Source: Pseudomonas sp. G2-4 (GTDB taxonomy: Bacteria; Pseudomonadota; Gammaproteobacteria; Pseudomonadales; Pseudomonadaceae). Taken from it: a stretch of 64,000 nt of DNA. The notes below the pieces were generated by a model. That model searched no databases, was not told the DNA's origin, and worked only from the letters and a program-made list of their open reading frames with translations. The position numbers and the translations under genes were made by a program. Every line of letters starts with the position of its first letter. Position 1 is the stretch's first letter. Below, piece by piece: positions 1-9,361 of this stretch. The DNA lies in NCBI RefSeq assembly GCF_030064125.1, contig NZ_CP125957.1:1240001-1304000 (forward strand). The letters run 5' to 3'.

Positions 1-2310
1 CTGGATGAAGTGGCGGAACAGGCTCTTGTCGAAGAATTCCGGGGCATTGAGGCCATGCAGGATCGACAGGCGTTGGGCCATGACTGTGCAAAGGTCTTCC
101 AGCTCTTCGGCGCTGACCGTGTTCTGGCCGCTGTTGAGCAGCAGCGAGACGGTCATGTAGAAGCGCTGCAAGGTCTGGGCGATGCTTTTCGACAGCAGGG
201 TCAGCAGCACGAAATGCCGCGAACTCGGCGCCGGGCGCAGGTACAGGTCGTTTTCGAAACGCAGCAGGCCTTGTTCGACGAACGCTTCGAGCCACTGGTC
301 GACCACGTCGTCCAGTTCTTCCAGCGACCAGCGAATGAACAGCTCCGATTGCAGGTACGGGTACAAGGCGTGGGTGTAGCGCAGGATCTGCTCGCGGCTC
401 ATGCGCGAGCTGCTCTGGAAGAAGCTGGCGAGCAGCGCTGGCAGGGCGAAGATGTGCAGTACGTTGTTGCGGTAATAGGTCATCAGCACCGCGTTCTGTT
501 CATCCAGATACAGAATCTTGCCCAGGGCATCGCTCTGTTCCGAGAGCAGGTCCATGCCTTTGACGTGCTCGATCAGCGCCTGGCCGTCGCCTTCGGGCAG
601 GGTGGTGTGCGGGGAATACGGCACTTTGCGCAGCAGCGCCAGGTACAGGTCCAGCACCCGCGCCATGGCGCGGTCGTCCAGGGCCAGGCGGCTGGTGGAC
701 AGCAGTGCCAGGGCCACGAGGTTGACCGGATTGATGGCCGCGGCTTCGTTCAGGTGTCGGGCCACGCGTTCGCCGAGGCGGTGGGTGGTCGCGTTGAGCC
801 AGGCCGGCTTGAATTGCGGGCCCAGCTCCTGTTGGCGCCAGCCTGGTTGTTCGCCGTCGAGGAATTCCGCCAGTTTGATCGGTTCGCCGAAGTTCACCGC
901 CACCTGGCCGAAGCGTTGCTTGAGGGCGCCAATGACCTTGAAGATGTCGAAGATCGATTCTTTCTTCTTGCTGGCTCCGCGCAGCTCGCCCAGGTAGGTA
1001 CGGCCCTCCAGTACCCGCTCATAGCCGATGTAGACCGGCACGAAGACGATGGGCATGCGCGATGAACGCAGGAAGCTGCGCAGGGTGATGGCGAGCATGC
1101 CGGTCTTGGGTTGCAGCATGCGCCCGGTGCGCGAGCGCCCGCCTTCGACGAAGTACTCCACCGGAAAACCCTTGGTGAACAGCGTGTGCAGGTATTCGTT
1201 GAACACGGCGGTGTAGAGCGGGTTGCCCTTGAAGGTGCGGCGCATGAAAAACGCCCCGCCACGGCGCAGCAGGCCGCCGATGACCGGCATGTTGAGGTTG
1301 ATGCCGGCGGCGATGTGCGGCGGGGTCAGGCCGTTGCGAAACAGCAGGTATGACAGCAGCAGGTAGTCGATGTGGCTGCGGTGGCACGGCACGTAGATGA
1401 CTTCGTGGCCCTGGGCGACGTTTTGCACACCTTCGATGTGGTTGACCTTGATGCCGTCGTAGATCTTGTTCCAGAACCAGCTCAACACCACTTCCAGGAA
1501 GCGGATCGCGGTGTAGGTGTAGTCCGAGGCGATTTCGTTGCCGTAGCGCAGGGCCTGGGCCTTGGCTTTTTCCGGGGCGATCTTCTCCCGCTCGGCCTCG
1601 TCGATAATCGCCTGCTTGACCAGCGGCTGGTTCAGCAGGCCCTTGACCAGGTTGCGGCGGTGGGAAATGTCCGGGCCGATGACCGCTGCTTTCAGGTTGC
1701 GAAAGTGCACCCGCAGGATCCGCTGGGCCATGCGCACGGTGCGTTCATGGCCCTTGTCGTGTTCGATCAGTTCGCGCAGGTGGATCGGCGCGGAGAACTG
1801 CACGCGGGTCTTGCGGCCCAGGATCATGATGCTCAACAAGCGGCGCAGGCGTCCGGTGACGGCCCAACTGTCGGCGAACAACAACTTCCACGGGCTGGAT
1901 TCGCTGTCGGGCGACTGGCCCCAGAACACGCTGACCGGGATGATCTGTGCATCTTCGGCTGCGTTGTCGGACAGGACGTTGACCAGCCGCGTCAGGGTCG
2001 GCGGCGCGCCACGTTTATCCTGGCGCCCGAGCCAGTCCGGTGCCGGTGTCAGGTAGAAAAACGCCGCCGGTTCCAACAGGTTACCCACCGAGACCGGCAG
2101 CACCGGACGCGGCAGGCCAGCCTTGGTGCATTCGGTGTCGAGCACGGCCAGGTCGGTGAGCGAAGGATCTTGCAGGACGTAGAACACCGGACGACTGCGG
2201 TCGAGGTTGAGGGTGAAGGACGACTGGTTGATCGTCTCGGAGCGAACCCAGAGGTACAACAGTCGGCGCAGGGTGCCAAACACAAGACGGCGGAACGGGG
2301 AGCGGGTCAT
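1..2310 (-). CDS. plsB: Glycerol-3-phosphate acyltransferase PlsB (3' end outside window)
   Basis: Inner-membrane enzyme that acylates sn-glycerol-3-phosphate at position 1, the first step of phospholipid synthesis. The frame is open from the ATG at 2310 to base 1 (770 codons), so the C-terminus lies beyond the window; family members are about 800-830 residues. The acyltransferase signature is visible as CHRSHID, giving the H-x4-D pair at His310/Asp315, followed by the substrate-binding block [10 protein letters not shown] and later [10 protein letters not shown]. It is divergent from the cold-shock gene at 2536. Identity is based on full-length similarity to the gammaproteobacterial PlsB family. 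Confidence 0.96.
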   Translation of the reverse strand, partial: MTRSPFRRLVFGTLRRLLYLWVRSETINQSSFTLNLDRSRPVFYVLQDPSLTDLAVLDTECTKAGLPRPVLPVSVGNLLEPAAFFYLTPAPDWLGRQDKRGAPPTLTRLVNVLSDNAAEDAQIIPVSVFWGQSPDSESSPWKLLFADSWAVTGRLRRLLSIMILGRKTRVQFSAPIHLRELIEHDKGHERTVRMAQRILRVHFRNLKAAVIGPDISHRRNLVKGLLNQPLVKQAIIDEAEREKIAPEKAKAQALRYGNEIASDYTYTAIRFLEVVLSWFWNKIYDGIKVNHIEGVQNVAQGHEVIYVPCHRSHIDYLLLSYLLFRNGLTPPHIAAGINLNMPVIGGLLRRGGAFFMRRTFKGNPLYTAVFNEYLHTLFTKGFPVEYFVEGGRSRTGRMLQPKTGMLAITLRSFLRSSRMPIVFVPVYIGYERVLEGRTYLGELRGASKKKESIFDIFKVIGALKQRFGQVAVNFGEPIKLAEFLDGEQPGWRQQELGPQFKPAWLNATTHRLGERVARHLNEAAAINPVNLVALALLSTSRLALDDRAMARVLDLYLALLRKVPYSPHTTLPEGDGQALIEHVKGMDLLSEQSDALGKILYLDEQNAVLMTYYRNNVLHIFALPALLASFFQSSSRMSREQILRYTHALYPYLQSELFIRWSLEELDDVVDQWLEAFVEQGLLRFENDLYLRPAPSSRHFVLLTLLSKSIAQTLQRFYMTVSLLLNSGQNTVSAEELEDLCTVMAQRLSILHGLNAPEFFDKSLFRHFIQ

Positions 2311-2399
2311 ACGGCTTCTGCATGAGTGAATGGGGTTGAGCGGTCGGTAGTGTGCAGGATTCGTCGAAAATCGGCAAAAAAGCGCCGAAGTAAAGTCAG

Positions 2400-2427
2400 T
2401 TGAGAGTTTTTTCGGGTGTCATATACT
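2400..2427 (+). promoter_or_regulatory. Sigma70-type promoter of the cold-shock gene
   Basis: A -35 TTGAGA (2400-2405) and a -10 TATACT (2422-2427) are separated by 16 bases. Transcription would start near 2434 and give a 5' untranslated leader of about 100 nt, as is usual for cspA-type genes. The leader contains a hairpin, CGGCTTT (2485-2491) with AAAGCCG (2498-2504). Inferred from sequence only. Confidence 0.6.
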
Positions 2428-2535
2428 CGGCCAGTGACTGCCACGGCCCCCTTATGGACGGTCGGACGGTAGCTAACGTTCGTACGGCTTTCCCTCGAAA
2501 AGCCGACTTAAAAATAAGAAATGGGAGTGAGCATC

Positions 2536-2745
2536 ATGGCAACACGCGAGACCGGCAGTGTGAAGTGGTTCAACGACGCCAAGGGTTATGGCTTCATTCA
2601 GCGTGAAGGCGGGGCGGATGTTTTTGTGCATTACCGCGCTATCCGTGGCGAAGGCCACCGTTCCCTGACTGAAGGCCAGCAGGTCGAGTACGGCGTCGTG
2701 GAAGGGCAGAAGGGCTTGCAGGCTGAGGATGTGGTGGGGTTGTAA
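2536..2745 (+). CDS. Cold-shock domain protein (CspA family)
   Basis: Single cold-shock-domain protein of 69 residues that would bind single-stranded RNA/DNA and act as an RNA chaperone. RNP1 is visible as KGYGFIQ and RNP2 as VFVHY; the start of the fold is GSVKWFND. The ATG at 2536 is chosen over the in-frame ATG at 2521 because GGGAG (2523-2527) sits 8 bases before it and family members begin close to this point. RNP2 is followed by [11 protein letters not shown] instead of the SAI..GFKTL of E. coli CspA. Monocistronic, with its own promoter and a roughly 100-nt leader. Confidence 0.93.
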   Translation: MATRETGSVKWFNDAKGYGFIQREGGADVFVHYRAIRGEGHRSLTEGQQVEYGVVEGQKGLQAEDVVGL

Positions 2746-2774
2746 ACCGCATTCACTGGCTACACAAAACCCAT

Positions 2775-2863
2775 TGTGGGAGCGAGCTTGCTCGCGATAG
2801 CGGTGTGTCAGTCACTTCTAATCTGGCTGATCTACCGCTATCGCGAGCAAGCTCGCTCCCACA
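2775..2863. repeat. REPIN, REP family A (inverted pair)
   Basis: Two inverted copies of the palindrome GTGGGAGCGAGCTTGCTCGC flank a short unique spacer. The arms continue as GATAGCGGT / ACCGCTATC, giving a long imperfect hairpin. It lies between the cold-shock gene and the next, convergent gene. This is the standard REP-doublet layout of the P. fluorescens group. Confidence 0.9.
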
Positions 2864-2891
2864 TTGGCTCTTCGGTGGGCGGGGGGCTGCG

Positions 2892-3269
2892 TCACGCCGT
2901 CTTCCAGGTAATCTCTTCTTCCCCATCCACGCTGATGCGAATCCAGCGATCCGCCGATTCCTCACCTTCTTCTTCCACCCACGAGCCGGGGGCGCAGCGC
3001 ACTTCGACATTCAGCGCGGCGAAGGCGGCGCGGGCGCAGGCGATGTCGTCTTCCCACGGGGTCTGGTCGCTTTCCAGGTACAGGCTGTTCCACTTGCCCA
3101 CTGCTTTAGGCAGCCAAGTCACCGGGACGTCGCCGGCCTTGCACTTGTAGGTCTGGCCTTTCTGTACCCAATCGCTGCACGGGCCCAGGGCCTGGCTGAG
3201 CCAGGCGGCGATGGCCTTGTGGTCGACGTCGGCGTCTTTGAGGTAAATCTCGATATCGGGTTGGCGCAT
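2892..3269 (-). CDS. Conserved Pseudomonas protein of unknown function (125 aa)
   Basis: Small acidic soluble protein with no signal peptide or membrane segment. It begins MRQPDIEIYLKD and contains KAIAAWLSQALG, a lysine/cysteine stretch WVQKGQTYKCKAG, WLPKAVGKWNSLYLES and an acidic tail ending in EEEITWKTA. The ATG at 3269 is preceded by GAGG; an in-frame extension to 3347 has no family-like sequence and is not used. I recall close relatives next to dapE in other pseudomonads but know no function. It is the last gene of a possible dapE-rlmA-this-gene unit, 81 bases after rlmA. Confidence 0.75.
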   Translation of the reverse strand: MRQPDIEIYLKDADVDHKAIAAWLSQALGPCSDWVQKGQTYKCKAGDVPVTWLPKAVGKWNSLYLESDQTPWEDDIACARAAFAALNVEVRCAPGSWVEEEGEESADRWIRISVDGEEEITWKTA

Positions 3270-3350
3270 GGATGTCCTCACTGTGGTCTTGAAAAATCCA
3301 TTCGCGGATTTAACGGGGCCCGAGCGGTTGCCCGGGACCGGAATCAAAGG

Positions 3351-4160
3351 TTATTGAAGAACGAAATAATCGTAGCGCATCGACACGCTGACCTCGAATG
3401 GCTCGGCCTGCTCGATCACGCTGGCGCGGCGCTCGGCACTGGCGCGCCAGCCGTGGGGCGTCATGGCCAGCAGGTTGGCGCGGTCCTGGCCACTGTCGAG
3501 CGTCAGCTTGAACTCGAGGGTTTCGCTGTGATCCAGGGCCATGCCCGCAGGCACCAGGGCCAGGTGCTTGTCATCGGTGTACTCGCGCACTTCGTCGTAC
3601 AGGCGCTCGCGCAGTTCCATCAGATGGCCGGCTGTTGGGCCGACTTTCATCAAGCCACCACCCGGGCTGAGCAGGCGCTTGGCCTCCTGCCAGTCCAGAG
3701 GGCTGAACACGCTGGCCAGGAACTGGCAGCAGCCGTCCGCCAACGGCACTCGGGCCATGCTGGCGATCAACCAGGTCAACTGCGGATTGCGTTTGCAGGC
3801 ACGCTTGACCGCCTCGCGGGAAATGTCCAGGGCATAGCCATCGGCATTGGGCAACGCTTCAGCGATCTGCGCGGTGTAGTAGCCCTCGCCACAACCAATG
3901 TCCAGCCAGCGCCCGGGTGCGCGTTCGGCGGCCAGTTCGGCCAGGCGGCGGGCAACGGGGGCGTAATGCCCGGCGTTGAGAAAATCGCGCCGGGCTTCGA
4001 CCATGGCCTGGTTGTCGCCGGGGTCACGGCTGTTCTTGTGCTGCACCGGCAGCAGGTTCAGATAACCCTGTCGCGCGCGGTCGAATCGGTGGCCGGCCGG
4101 GCACACCACGCCGTTGTCCACCGCGTTCAGCGGTTCACTGCAGATCGGGCAGGCGAGCAT
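3351..4160 (-). CDS. rlmA: 23S rRNA (guanine-N1)-methyltransferase RlmA
   Basis: SAM-dependent methyltransferase expected to modify G745 (E. coli numbering) of 23S rRNA. The 269-residue length equals that of E. coli RlmA. The N-terminus is a zinc-binding module (CPIC...VVCPAGHRFD, residues 4-26) followed by RARQGYLNLLPVQ. The class I methyltransferase motif I is LDIGCGEGYYT and the acidic motif II region is YALDISREAVKRA. The start codon overlaps the dapE stop as TGATG, a one-base overlap, so the pair is translationally coupled. Confidence 0.92.
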   Translation of the reverse strand: MLACPICSEPLNAVDNGVVCPAGHRFDRARQGYLNLLPVQHKNSRDPGDNQAMVEARRDFLNAGHYAPVARRLAELAAERAPGRWLDIGCGEGYYTAQIAEALPNADGYALDISREAVKRACKRNPQLTWLIASMARVPLADGCCQFLASVFSPLDWQEAKRLLSPGGGLMKVGPTAGHLMELRERLYDEVREYTDDKHLALVPAGMALDHSETLEFKLTLDSGQDRANLLAMTPHGWRASAERRASVIEQAEPFEVSVSMRYDYFVLQ

Positions 4161-5311
4161 CAGGCGAGCAACTTGATCAGCGTCTTGTAGTAGATCTCGG
4201 TCAGCACATCGAGATCGGCTGCCAGTACCCGTTCGTCGACCTGGTGGATGGTCGCGTTGACCGGGCCCAGTTCGACCACTTGGGTGCCCATGGTAGCGAT
4301 GAAACGACCATCGGACGTGCCGCCGCTGGTGGACGCCTTTGTCTCGCGACCGGTGACGTCCTTGATGCTCGACGACACCGCGTCCAGCAACGCCCCCGGC
4401 TCGGTGAGGAACGGCAGGCCGGACAGCGCCCAGTCGATGTGCCAGTCCAACTGGTGCTTGTCGAGGATATCGGCGACGCGCTGTTGCAGGCCTTCGACGG
4501 TGGACTCGGTGGAGAAACGGAAGTTGAACACCGCCACCAGGTCGCCGGGGATCACGTTGGTCGCGCCGGTGCCGGAGTTGAGGTTGGAGATCTGGAAACT
4601 GGTGGGCGGGAAGAAGTCGTTGCCGTGGTCCCAATGCTCGGCGGCCAACTCTGCCAGCGCCGGAGCAGCCAGGTGGATCGGGTTCTTCGCCAGGTGTGGA
4701 TAAGCCACATGGCCTTGTTTGCCGCGCACGGTCAGCTTCGCGCCGAGGGAACCGCGCCGGCCGTTCTTGACCACGTCGCCCACCAAGGTGGTGCTCGACG
4801 GCTCGCCGACGATGCACCAGTCCAGCCGCTCCTGGCGGGCCTTGAGGCGCTCGACCACGGCCTTGGTGCCGTGGTGGGCCGGGCCTTCCTCATCACTGGT
4901 GATCAGGAAGGTCAGCGAGCCCTTGTGGTCAGGGTAATCGGCGACGAAGCGCTCGGCCGCCACGATCATTGCCGCGAGGCTGCCTTTCATGTCCGCCGCG
5001 CCACGGCCACAGAGCATGCCGTGCTCATCGATGACCGCATCGAACGGATCGAGCTGCCAGGCTTGAACCGGACCGGTCGGCACCACGTCGGTGTGCCCGG
5101 CGAAACACAGCACCGGACCGTCATGCTTGCCGTGGCTGGCCCAGAAGTTATCCACATCCTCGATGCGCATCGGCTCGAGCTGGAAACCGGCGTTGCCCAG
5201 GCGCTGCATCATCAGTTTCTGGCAATCGGCATCCACCGGCGTCACGGACGGGCGGCGAATCAGGTCGCAGGCGAGTTGCAGGGTCGGCGAGAGGTCGGCG
5301 TGGGCCGTCAT
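4160..5311 (-). CDS. dapE: Succinyl-diaminopimelate desuccinylase DapE
   Basis: Zinc hydrolase of the M20 family that removes succinate from N-succinyl-LL-diaminopimelate in lysine and peptidoglycan precursor synthesis. Metal ligands are visible in [21 protein letters not shown] and TSDEEGPA, with a further His near the C-terminus (NATIHQVDE). The product is 383 residues with ATG at 5311 preceded by GGAGC; an in-frame ATG at 5341 adds ten residues not typical of the family. dapD and dapC of the same pathway lie within 10 kb, but not in the same operon. Confidence 0.96.
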   Translation of the reverse strand: MTAHADLSPTLQLACDLIRRPSVTPVDADCQKLMMQRLGNAGFQLEPMRIEDVDNFWASHGKHDGPVLCFAGHTDVVPTGPVQAWQLDPFDAVIDEHGMLCGRGAADMKGSLAAMIVAAERFVADYPDHKGSLTFLITSDEEGPAHHGTKAVVERLKARQERLDWCIVGEPSSTTLVGDVVKNGRRGSLGAKLTVRGKQGHVAYPHLAKNPIHLAAPALAELAAEHWDHGNDFFPPTSFQISNLNSGTGATNVIPGDLVAVFNFRFSTESTVEGLQQRVADILDKHQLDWHIDWALSGLPFLTEPGALLDAVSSSIKDVTGRETKASTSGGTSDGRFIATMGTQVVELGPVNATIHQVDERVLAADLDVLTEIYYKTLIKLLA

Positions 5312-5436
5312 GAAAGCTCCGGAAATATAGAATGGACGCAAGGCTTGTGGCGGGCTGGCTCCCGCAAAATGGCGGTTATCTTATAGCAAAACGACCACCA
5401 TGGGCCCCTGGTGCGGGACAGGTGGAACACAAAACC

Positions 5437-5526
5437 TGTGGGAGCGAGCTTGCTCGCGATGACGGTGTATCAGCCGACATTGATGCTGGCTGATCCGACG
5501 CCATCGCGAGCAAGCTCGCTCCCACA
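5437..5526. repeat. REPIN, REP family A
   Basis: Inverted pair of GTGGGAGCGAGCTTGCTCGC palindromes between divergent dapE and tcdA. It lies upstream of the tcdA -10 element. Confidence 0.9.
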
Positions 5527-5558
5527 GAGGTTTTGCTTAAATTGCCGAGACAAAGCCC

Positions 5559-5564
5559 TATAAT
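5559..5564 (+). promoter_or_regulatory. tcdA promoter -10 element
   Basis: A perfect TATAAT followed by a GC-rich stretch (GCGCGCC) lies 27 bases before the tcdA start. No convincing -35 hexamer is at 16-18 bases; TTGCTT at 5533 is 20 bases away. The GC-rich discriminator recalls stringently controlled promoters. Confidence 0.5.
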
Positions 5565-5590
5565 GCGCGCCGGTTTTCGGGGTAATGGTC

Positions 5591-6403
5591 ATGAGTACAG
5601 AAGATCCACGGTTTGCCGGTATTGCCCGTTTGTATGGCATCGACGGCCTGGAGCGCCTGCGGGCGGCCCATGTTGCGATTGTCGGGGTGGGCGGTGTCGG
5701 TTCCTGGGCGGCGGAAGCCATCGCCCGTTGTGGCGTGGGCGAGATTTCGCTGTTCGACCTGGACGATGTCTGCGTCAGCAACGCCAACCGTCAGTTGCAT
5801 GCCCTGGACAGCACCGTCGGCAAGCCCAAGGTCGAAGTGATGGCCGAGCGGCTGCGGGGGATCAACCCCGATTGCACGGTGCATGCGGTGGCCGACTTCG
5901 TCACCCGCGACACCATGGCCGAATACATCACGCCGAACATCGACTGCGTGATCGACTGCATCGACAGCGTCAACGCCAAGGCGGCGTTGATTGCCTGGTG
6001 CAAGCGCCGCAAGATCCAGATCATCACCACCGGCGGCGCGGGCGGACAGATTGACCCGACGCTGATTCAGGTCTGCGACTTGAACCGCACGTTCAACGAT
6101 CCGCTGGCCTCGAAAGTGCGTTCTACCCTGCGCCGCGACTACGGTTTTTCCCGCACCGTGACCCGCCACTACAGCGTGCCTTGCGTGTTTTCCACCGAAC
6201 AGCTGCGCTATCCGAAACCGGACGGCAGTATCTGCTTGCAGAAGAGTTTTGTCGGCGATGGCGTCAAGCTCGACTGCGCCGGTGGGTTTGGCGCGGTGAT
6301 GATGGTCACAGCGACGTTCGGCATGGTCGCGGCGACCAAGGCTGTGGATAAGATTGTGGCGGGTGTGCGGCGGCCGGCGGATAGGGTCAAGCCGCAAGTT
6401 TGA
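5591..6403 (+). CDS. tcdA: tRNA threonylcarbamoyladenosine dehydratase TcdA (CsdL)
   Basis: E1-like ATP-dependent enzyme that cyclises t6A37 of tRNA to ct6A. The adenylating Rossmann motif is VGVGGVGSWAAEAIARCG, followed by LFDLDDVCVSNANRQ and the IDSVNAKAAL region, as in the ThiF/MoeB/CsdL fold. The product is 270 residues if started at the ATG at 5591 with GGGG 8 bases before; an ATG two codons upstream is possible. It is convergent with csdE-csdA, whose sulfur-transfer proteins partner CsdL in E. coli, so the three genes form one functional neighbourhood. Confidence 0.95.
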   Translation: MSTEDPRFAGIARLYGIDGLERLRAAHVAIVGVGGVGSWAAEAIARCGVGEISLFDLDDVCVSNANRQLHALDSTVGKPKVEVMAERLRGINPDCTVHAVADFVTRDTMAEYITPNIDCVIDCIDSVNAKAALIAWCKRRKIQIITTGGAGGQIDPTLIQVCDLNRTFNDPLASKVRSTLRRDYGFSRTVTRHYSVPCVFSTEQLRYPKPDGSICLQKSFVGDGVKLDCAGGFGAVMMVTATFGMVAATKAVDKIVAGVRRPADRVKPQV

Positions 6404-6423
6404 GGGTGGGGCTGATGGCTTCA

Positions 6424-6513
6424 TCGCGAGCAGGCTCGCTCCCACATTGGATCTCATAGAACACAAATTTTGTGTACGACACGAATCCCCTGTGGGAGCG
6501 AGCCTGCTCGCGA
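6424..6513. repeat. REPIN, REP family A, in the tcdA/csdE convergent gap
   Basis: Inverted doublet with arms TCGCGAGCAGGCTCGCTCCC and its complement; the stem carries CAGGCTC where most other copies have CAAGCTC. It ends 7 bases before the csdE stop codon and may serve as a bidirectional 3' structure, since no T-rich terminator is visible. Confidence 0.88.
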
Positions 6514-6519
6514 TTGCGG

Positions 6520-6924
6520 TTATTGAGTCAACTCAAACATCCGCTTTAGCACCGCATTCAACCCATTGCTACGCGACGGCGACAACTGCCGCGACAATCC
6601 CAGCTCATTGAACCACCCTGGCAAATCAACCTGCTGCAACTCGGCGGCTGACAACCCATTGACCCGCGCCAGCAGCAACGCCACTAACCCACGAATCAAC
6701 CGCGCGTCGCTGTTGGCGCAAAACTGCCACTGCCCATTGATCAACTGGCCCACCAGCCACACCTGACTTTCACAGCCGTGGACCAGGTTGGCATCGCATT
6801 TGTCCGCGTCGCTTAACGGCGGCAAACGTTCGCCCCATTGCATCAGCAGCCGGGCCCGTTGTTCCCACCCCGAGGCGTCCTGGAAAACCTGCAGCGCTGC
6901 GCCAGCATCGGCCGGTAGGTTCAT
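6520..6924 (-). CDS. csdE: Sulfur acceptor protein CsdE (SufE family)
   Basis: SufE-like protein of 134 residues that accepts persulfide sulfur from the cysteine desulfurase CsdA. The family signature with the acceptor cysteine is VHGCESQVW, near residue 51, followed by the SDARLIRGLVALLL helix. Its ATG overlaps the csdA stop by four bases (ATGA), so it is coupled to csdA. The CsdE assignment (not SufE) rests on this pairing and on the nearby tcdA. Confidence 0.93.
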   Translation of the reverse strand: MNLPADAGAALQVFQDASGWEQRARLLMQWGERLPPLSDADKCDANLVHGCESQVWLVGQLINGQWQFCANSDARLIRGLVALLLARVNGLSAAELQQVDLPGWFNELGLSRQLSPSRSNGLNAVLKRMFELTQ

Positions 6925-8126
6925 CGCAGCATCTCCAAGGCCTGATCGAGGGCGTCGAAGAAGCGTTCGATGTCGGCGGAGTCGTTGTACAGCGCCAGCG
7001 ACACGCGGATCGCGCCGGAAAGCTTCAGATGCTTGAACAGCGGCATGGCGCAGTGATGCCCGGCCCGCACCGCGATGCCTTGCTCGGTCAGCAGGTGGGC
7101 CAGGTCGGCGTTGTGCACGCCTTCGACCACGAAGCTGACCAGGGCCAGGCGCGGGTTGCCCACCAGGCGCACGCCATTGCGCGCCAGCAGGCCGTGCAAC
7201 AGATAGTCGTGCAGCGCCGCTTCATGATCGATGAGCGCTTGCGGGTCGAGACCGGACAGGTAATCCAGGGTCGCCCCCAGCCCGATCACGCTGGCAATCG
7301 GCGGTGTACCAGCCTCGAAGCCCAGCGGTGCCGGGCGGAAGGTGGCGCTGTGGTAATCGGCCTGCTGCACCATCTCGCCGCCGAATTGCCAATGCCGTAG
7401 CTGACGAAATGCTTCGGTACGGCCGAACAAAGCGCCCAATCCTTCGGGACCGTAGAGCTTGTGGCTGGAAAATACGTAGAAATCGCACCCCAGGGCCTGC
7501 ACGTCATGACGGCCATGGACCACGCCCTGGGCGCCGTCGATCACCGTCAACGCCCCATGGGCCTTGGCCAGGGCCAGCAGCGCCGGCAAGGGCTGCCAGG
7601 TGCCTAGCACGTTGGACAACTGGCTCACCGCCAGCAGGCGCGTACGCGGGCCGATCAGCTCGGCGGCGGCGCCCAGGTCGATCACCCCATCGGCATCCAG
7701 CGGCAACACCACCAGCGTCAACGAACGGCGCTCGGCCAGTTGTTGCCACGGGAGCAGGTTGGCGTGATGTTCCAGGGCGCTGATGACGATTTCATCGCCC
7801 GGGTTGAATAGATGTTCCAGCCCGTAGGCCAGCAGGTTCAACGCGGAAGTCGCGCCATGGGTGAAGACGATCTGCCCGCAATCGCCGGCGTTGAGCCATT
7901 GCGCCACCTTGAGGCGGCTGTCTTCGAAGGCCTGGGTGGCGTGGGCGCCGGGCAGATGTTGCGCGCGATGCACGTTGGCCGCGCCATTGGCGTAGTAATG
8001 CGCCAGGGCGTCCAGCAGGGCTTGGGGTTTTTGCGTGGTAGCGGCGTTGTCCAGGTAGGTCTGGCCTTGCCGTTGCAGGGCGGCGATGGCCGGGAAGTCG
8101 GCACGCCAGGGGGATTGGATCAACAT
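6921..8126 (-). CDS. csdA: Cysteine desulfurase CsdA
   Basis: PLP enzyme of the class V aminotransferase fold, group II (SufS/CsdA), that releases sulfur from cysteine as an enzyme persulfide. Visible features are YLDNAATTQKP, the cofactor loop HGATSALNL, EHHANLLPW, the PLP lysine in SSHKLYGPEG and the catalytic cysteine in RAGHHCAMPL near the C-terminus. Length is 401 residues. Sulfur passes to CsdE and in E. coli to TcdA/CsdL. A REPIN precedes the gene; I see no strong promoter hexamers. Confidence 0.95.
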   Translation of the reverse strand: MLIQSPWRADFPAIAALQRQGQTYLDNAATTQKPQALLDALAHYYANGAANVHRAQHLPGAHATQAFEDSRLKVAQWLNAGDCGQIVFTHGATSALNLLAYGLEHLFNPGDEIVISALEHHANLLPWQQLAERRSLTLVVLPLDADGVIDLGAAAELIGPRTRLLAVSQLSNVLGTWQPLPALLALAKAHGALTVIDGAQGVVHGRHDVQALGCDFYVFSSHKLYGPEGLGALFGRTEAFRQLRHWQFGGEMVQQADYHSATFRPAPLGFEAGTPPIASVIGLGATLDYLSGLDPQALIDHEAALHDYLLHGLLARNGVRLVGNPRLALVSFVVEGVHNADLAHLLTEQGIAVRAGHHCAMPLFKHLKLSGAIRVSLALYNDSADIERFFDALDQALEMLR

Positions 8127-8175
8127 GCTTTCGGGCCCTGCTGGAGTTACGCTGGCCCCTATGAGGGCGGGCTTT

Positions 8176-8281
8176 TGTGGGAGTCGAGCTTGCTCGCGAT
8201 GGGAGCGATACGGTTTAACTGCAAGACCGCGTCATCGTTCATCGCGAGCAAGCTCGGCTCCCACAAAGGCTCGCTCCCACA
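8176..8281. repeat. REPIN, family A variant with an extra base in both arms
   Basis: The left arm reads GTGGGAGTCGAGCTTGCTCG and the right arm AGCAAGCTCGGCTCCCAC: both carry one additional base after GGAG compared with the other copies. A partial third arm (GGCTCGCTCCCACA) follows directly. It lies between csdA and dapD. Confidence 0.85.
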
Positions 8282-8294
8282 GGTGGTGTGAAGC

Positions 8295-9329
8295 TTAGTT
8301 GTGAGCGTGCAGTGCTTCGTTCAGCTCGATGGCCGATTTATGGGTCTTGCATTCCACCGCGCCGGTCTCGGAGTTGCGACGGAACAACAGGTCGGGCTGG
8401 CCAGCGAGGTCGCGGGCCTTGACCACTTTCACCAGTTGGTTGTTTTCGTCCAGCAGCTTAACCTTGGTGCCGGCGGTCACGTACAGGCCCGACTCCACGG
8501 TGTTGCGGTCGCCCAAGGGGATGCCGATGCCGGCGTTGGCGCCGATCAGGCAGCCTTCGCCAACCTTGATCACGATATTGCCGCCGCCCGACAGGGTGCC
8601 CATGGTGGAGCAGCCGCCGCCTAGGTCCGAGCCCTTGCCGACGAACACGCCCGCCGAGACACGGCCTTCGATCATGCCCGGGCCTTCGGTGCCGGCGTTG
8701 AAGTTGACGAAACCTTCGTGCATCACGGTGGTGCCTTCGCCCACGTAGGCGCCCAGGCGGATTCGCGCGGCATCGGCGATACGTACGCCGGCCGGAACCA
8801 CGTAGTCAGTCATTTTCGGGAATTTGTCCACCGAGAACACTTCCAGCAACTCGCCGCGCAGGCGGGCTTCGAGCTGGTGCTCGGCCAGTTCGGCCAGGTC
8901 GATTGCACCCTGGCTGGTCCAGGCCACGTTCGGCAGCAGCGGGAAGATGCCAGCCAGGTTCAGACCGTGGGGCTTGACCAGGCGATGGGACAGCAGGTGC
9001 AACTTGAGGTAAGCCTCAGGCGTGGAACTCAGTTGGCCATCCTCGGCCAGCAGGGTGGCAACCAGCGGCTTGTGGCTTTCGGCCAGGCGGGTCAGCAGCG
9101 CGGCTTGCCCGGCATCAACGCCCTTGAGCGCTTCAGCCAGTTGCGAAGCCTGGGCGGTGGTGAAGGTGATGGCCTGGTTGCCGTCGCTGTAGCCGAGAAT
9201 CGGCGCGATGGCGGCGACAATGTCTGCCGACGGATTGAGCAGTGGCTGTGCGTAGAACACTTCCAGCCAGGCGCCTTGACGGTTTTGAGTGCCGACACCG
9301 AAGGCCAGGCTGAACAGGGTAGTGGACAT
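8295..9329 (-). CDS. dapD: Tetrahydrodipicolinate N-succinyltransferase DapD (long pseudomonad type)
   Basis: Transfers succinate from succinyl-CoA to tetrahydrodipicolinate in the lysine/DAP pathway. The 344-residue length and the N-terminal half (MSTTLFSLAFGVGTQNRQG) match the long Pseudomonas/actinobacterial-type DapD, not the 274-residue E. coli form. The left-handed beta-helix hexapeptide region spans roughly residues 170-285 (RIRLGAYVGEGTTVMHEGF, then CLIGANAGIGIPLGD). The active-site glutamate lies within TEGPGMIEGRVSAG. The ArsC-like gene begins 33 bases upstream of its start and may be cotranscribed. Confidence 0.96.
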   Translation of the reverse strand: MSTTLFSLAFGVGTQNRQGAWLEVFYAQPLLNPSADIVAAIAPILGYSDGNQAITFTTAQASQLAEALKGVDAGQAALLTRLAESHKPLVATLLAEDGQLSSTPEAYLKLHLLSHRLVKPHGLNLAGIFPLLPNVAWTSQGAIDLAELAEHQLEARLRGELLEVFSVDKFPKMTDYVVPAGVRIADAARIRLGAYVGEGTTVMHEGFVNFNAGTEGPGMIEGRVSAGVFVGKGSDLGGGCSTMGTLSGGGNIVIKVGEGCLIGANAGIGIPLGDRNTVESGLYVTAGTKVKLLDENNQLVKVVKARDLAGQPDLLFRRNSETGAVECKTHKSAIELNEALHAHN

Positions 9330-9361
9330 GGAATTACCTCTACAAAATGGACTGGGCAGGC

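Noticed and set aside
10..1065. A plus-strand frame opposite plsB
   Set aside because: Shadow of plsB, whose acyltransferase motifs are intact on the minus strand.
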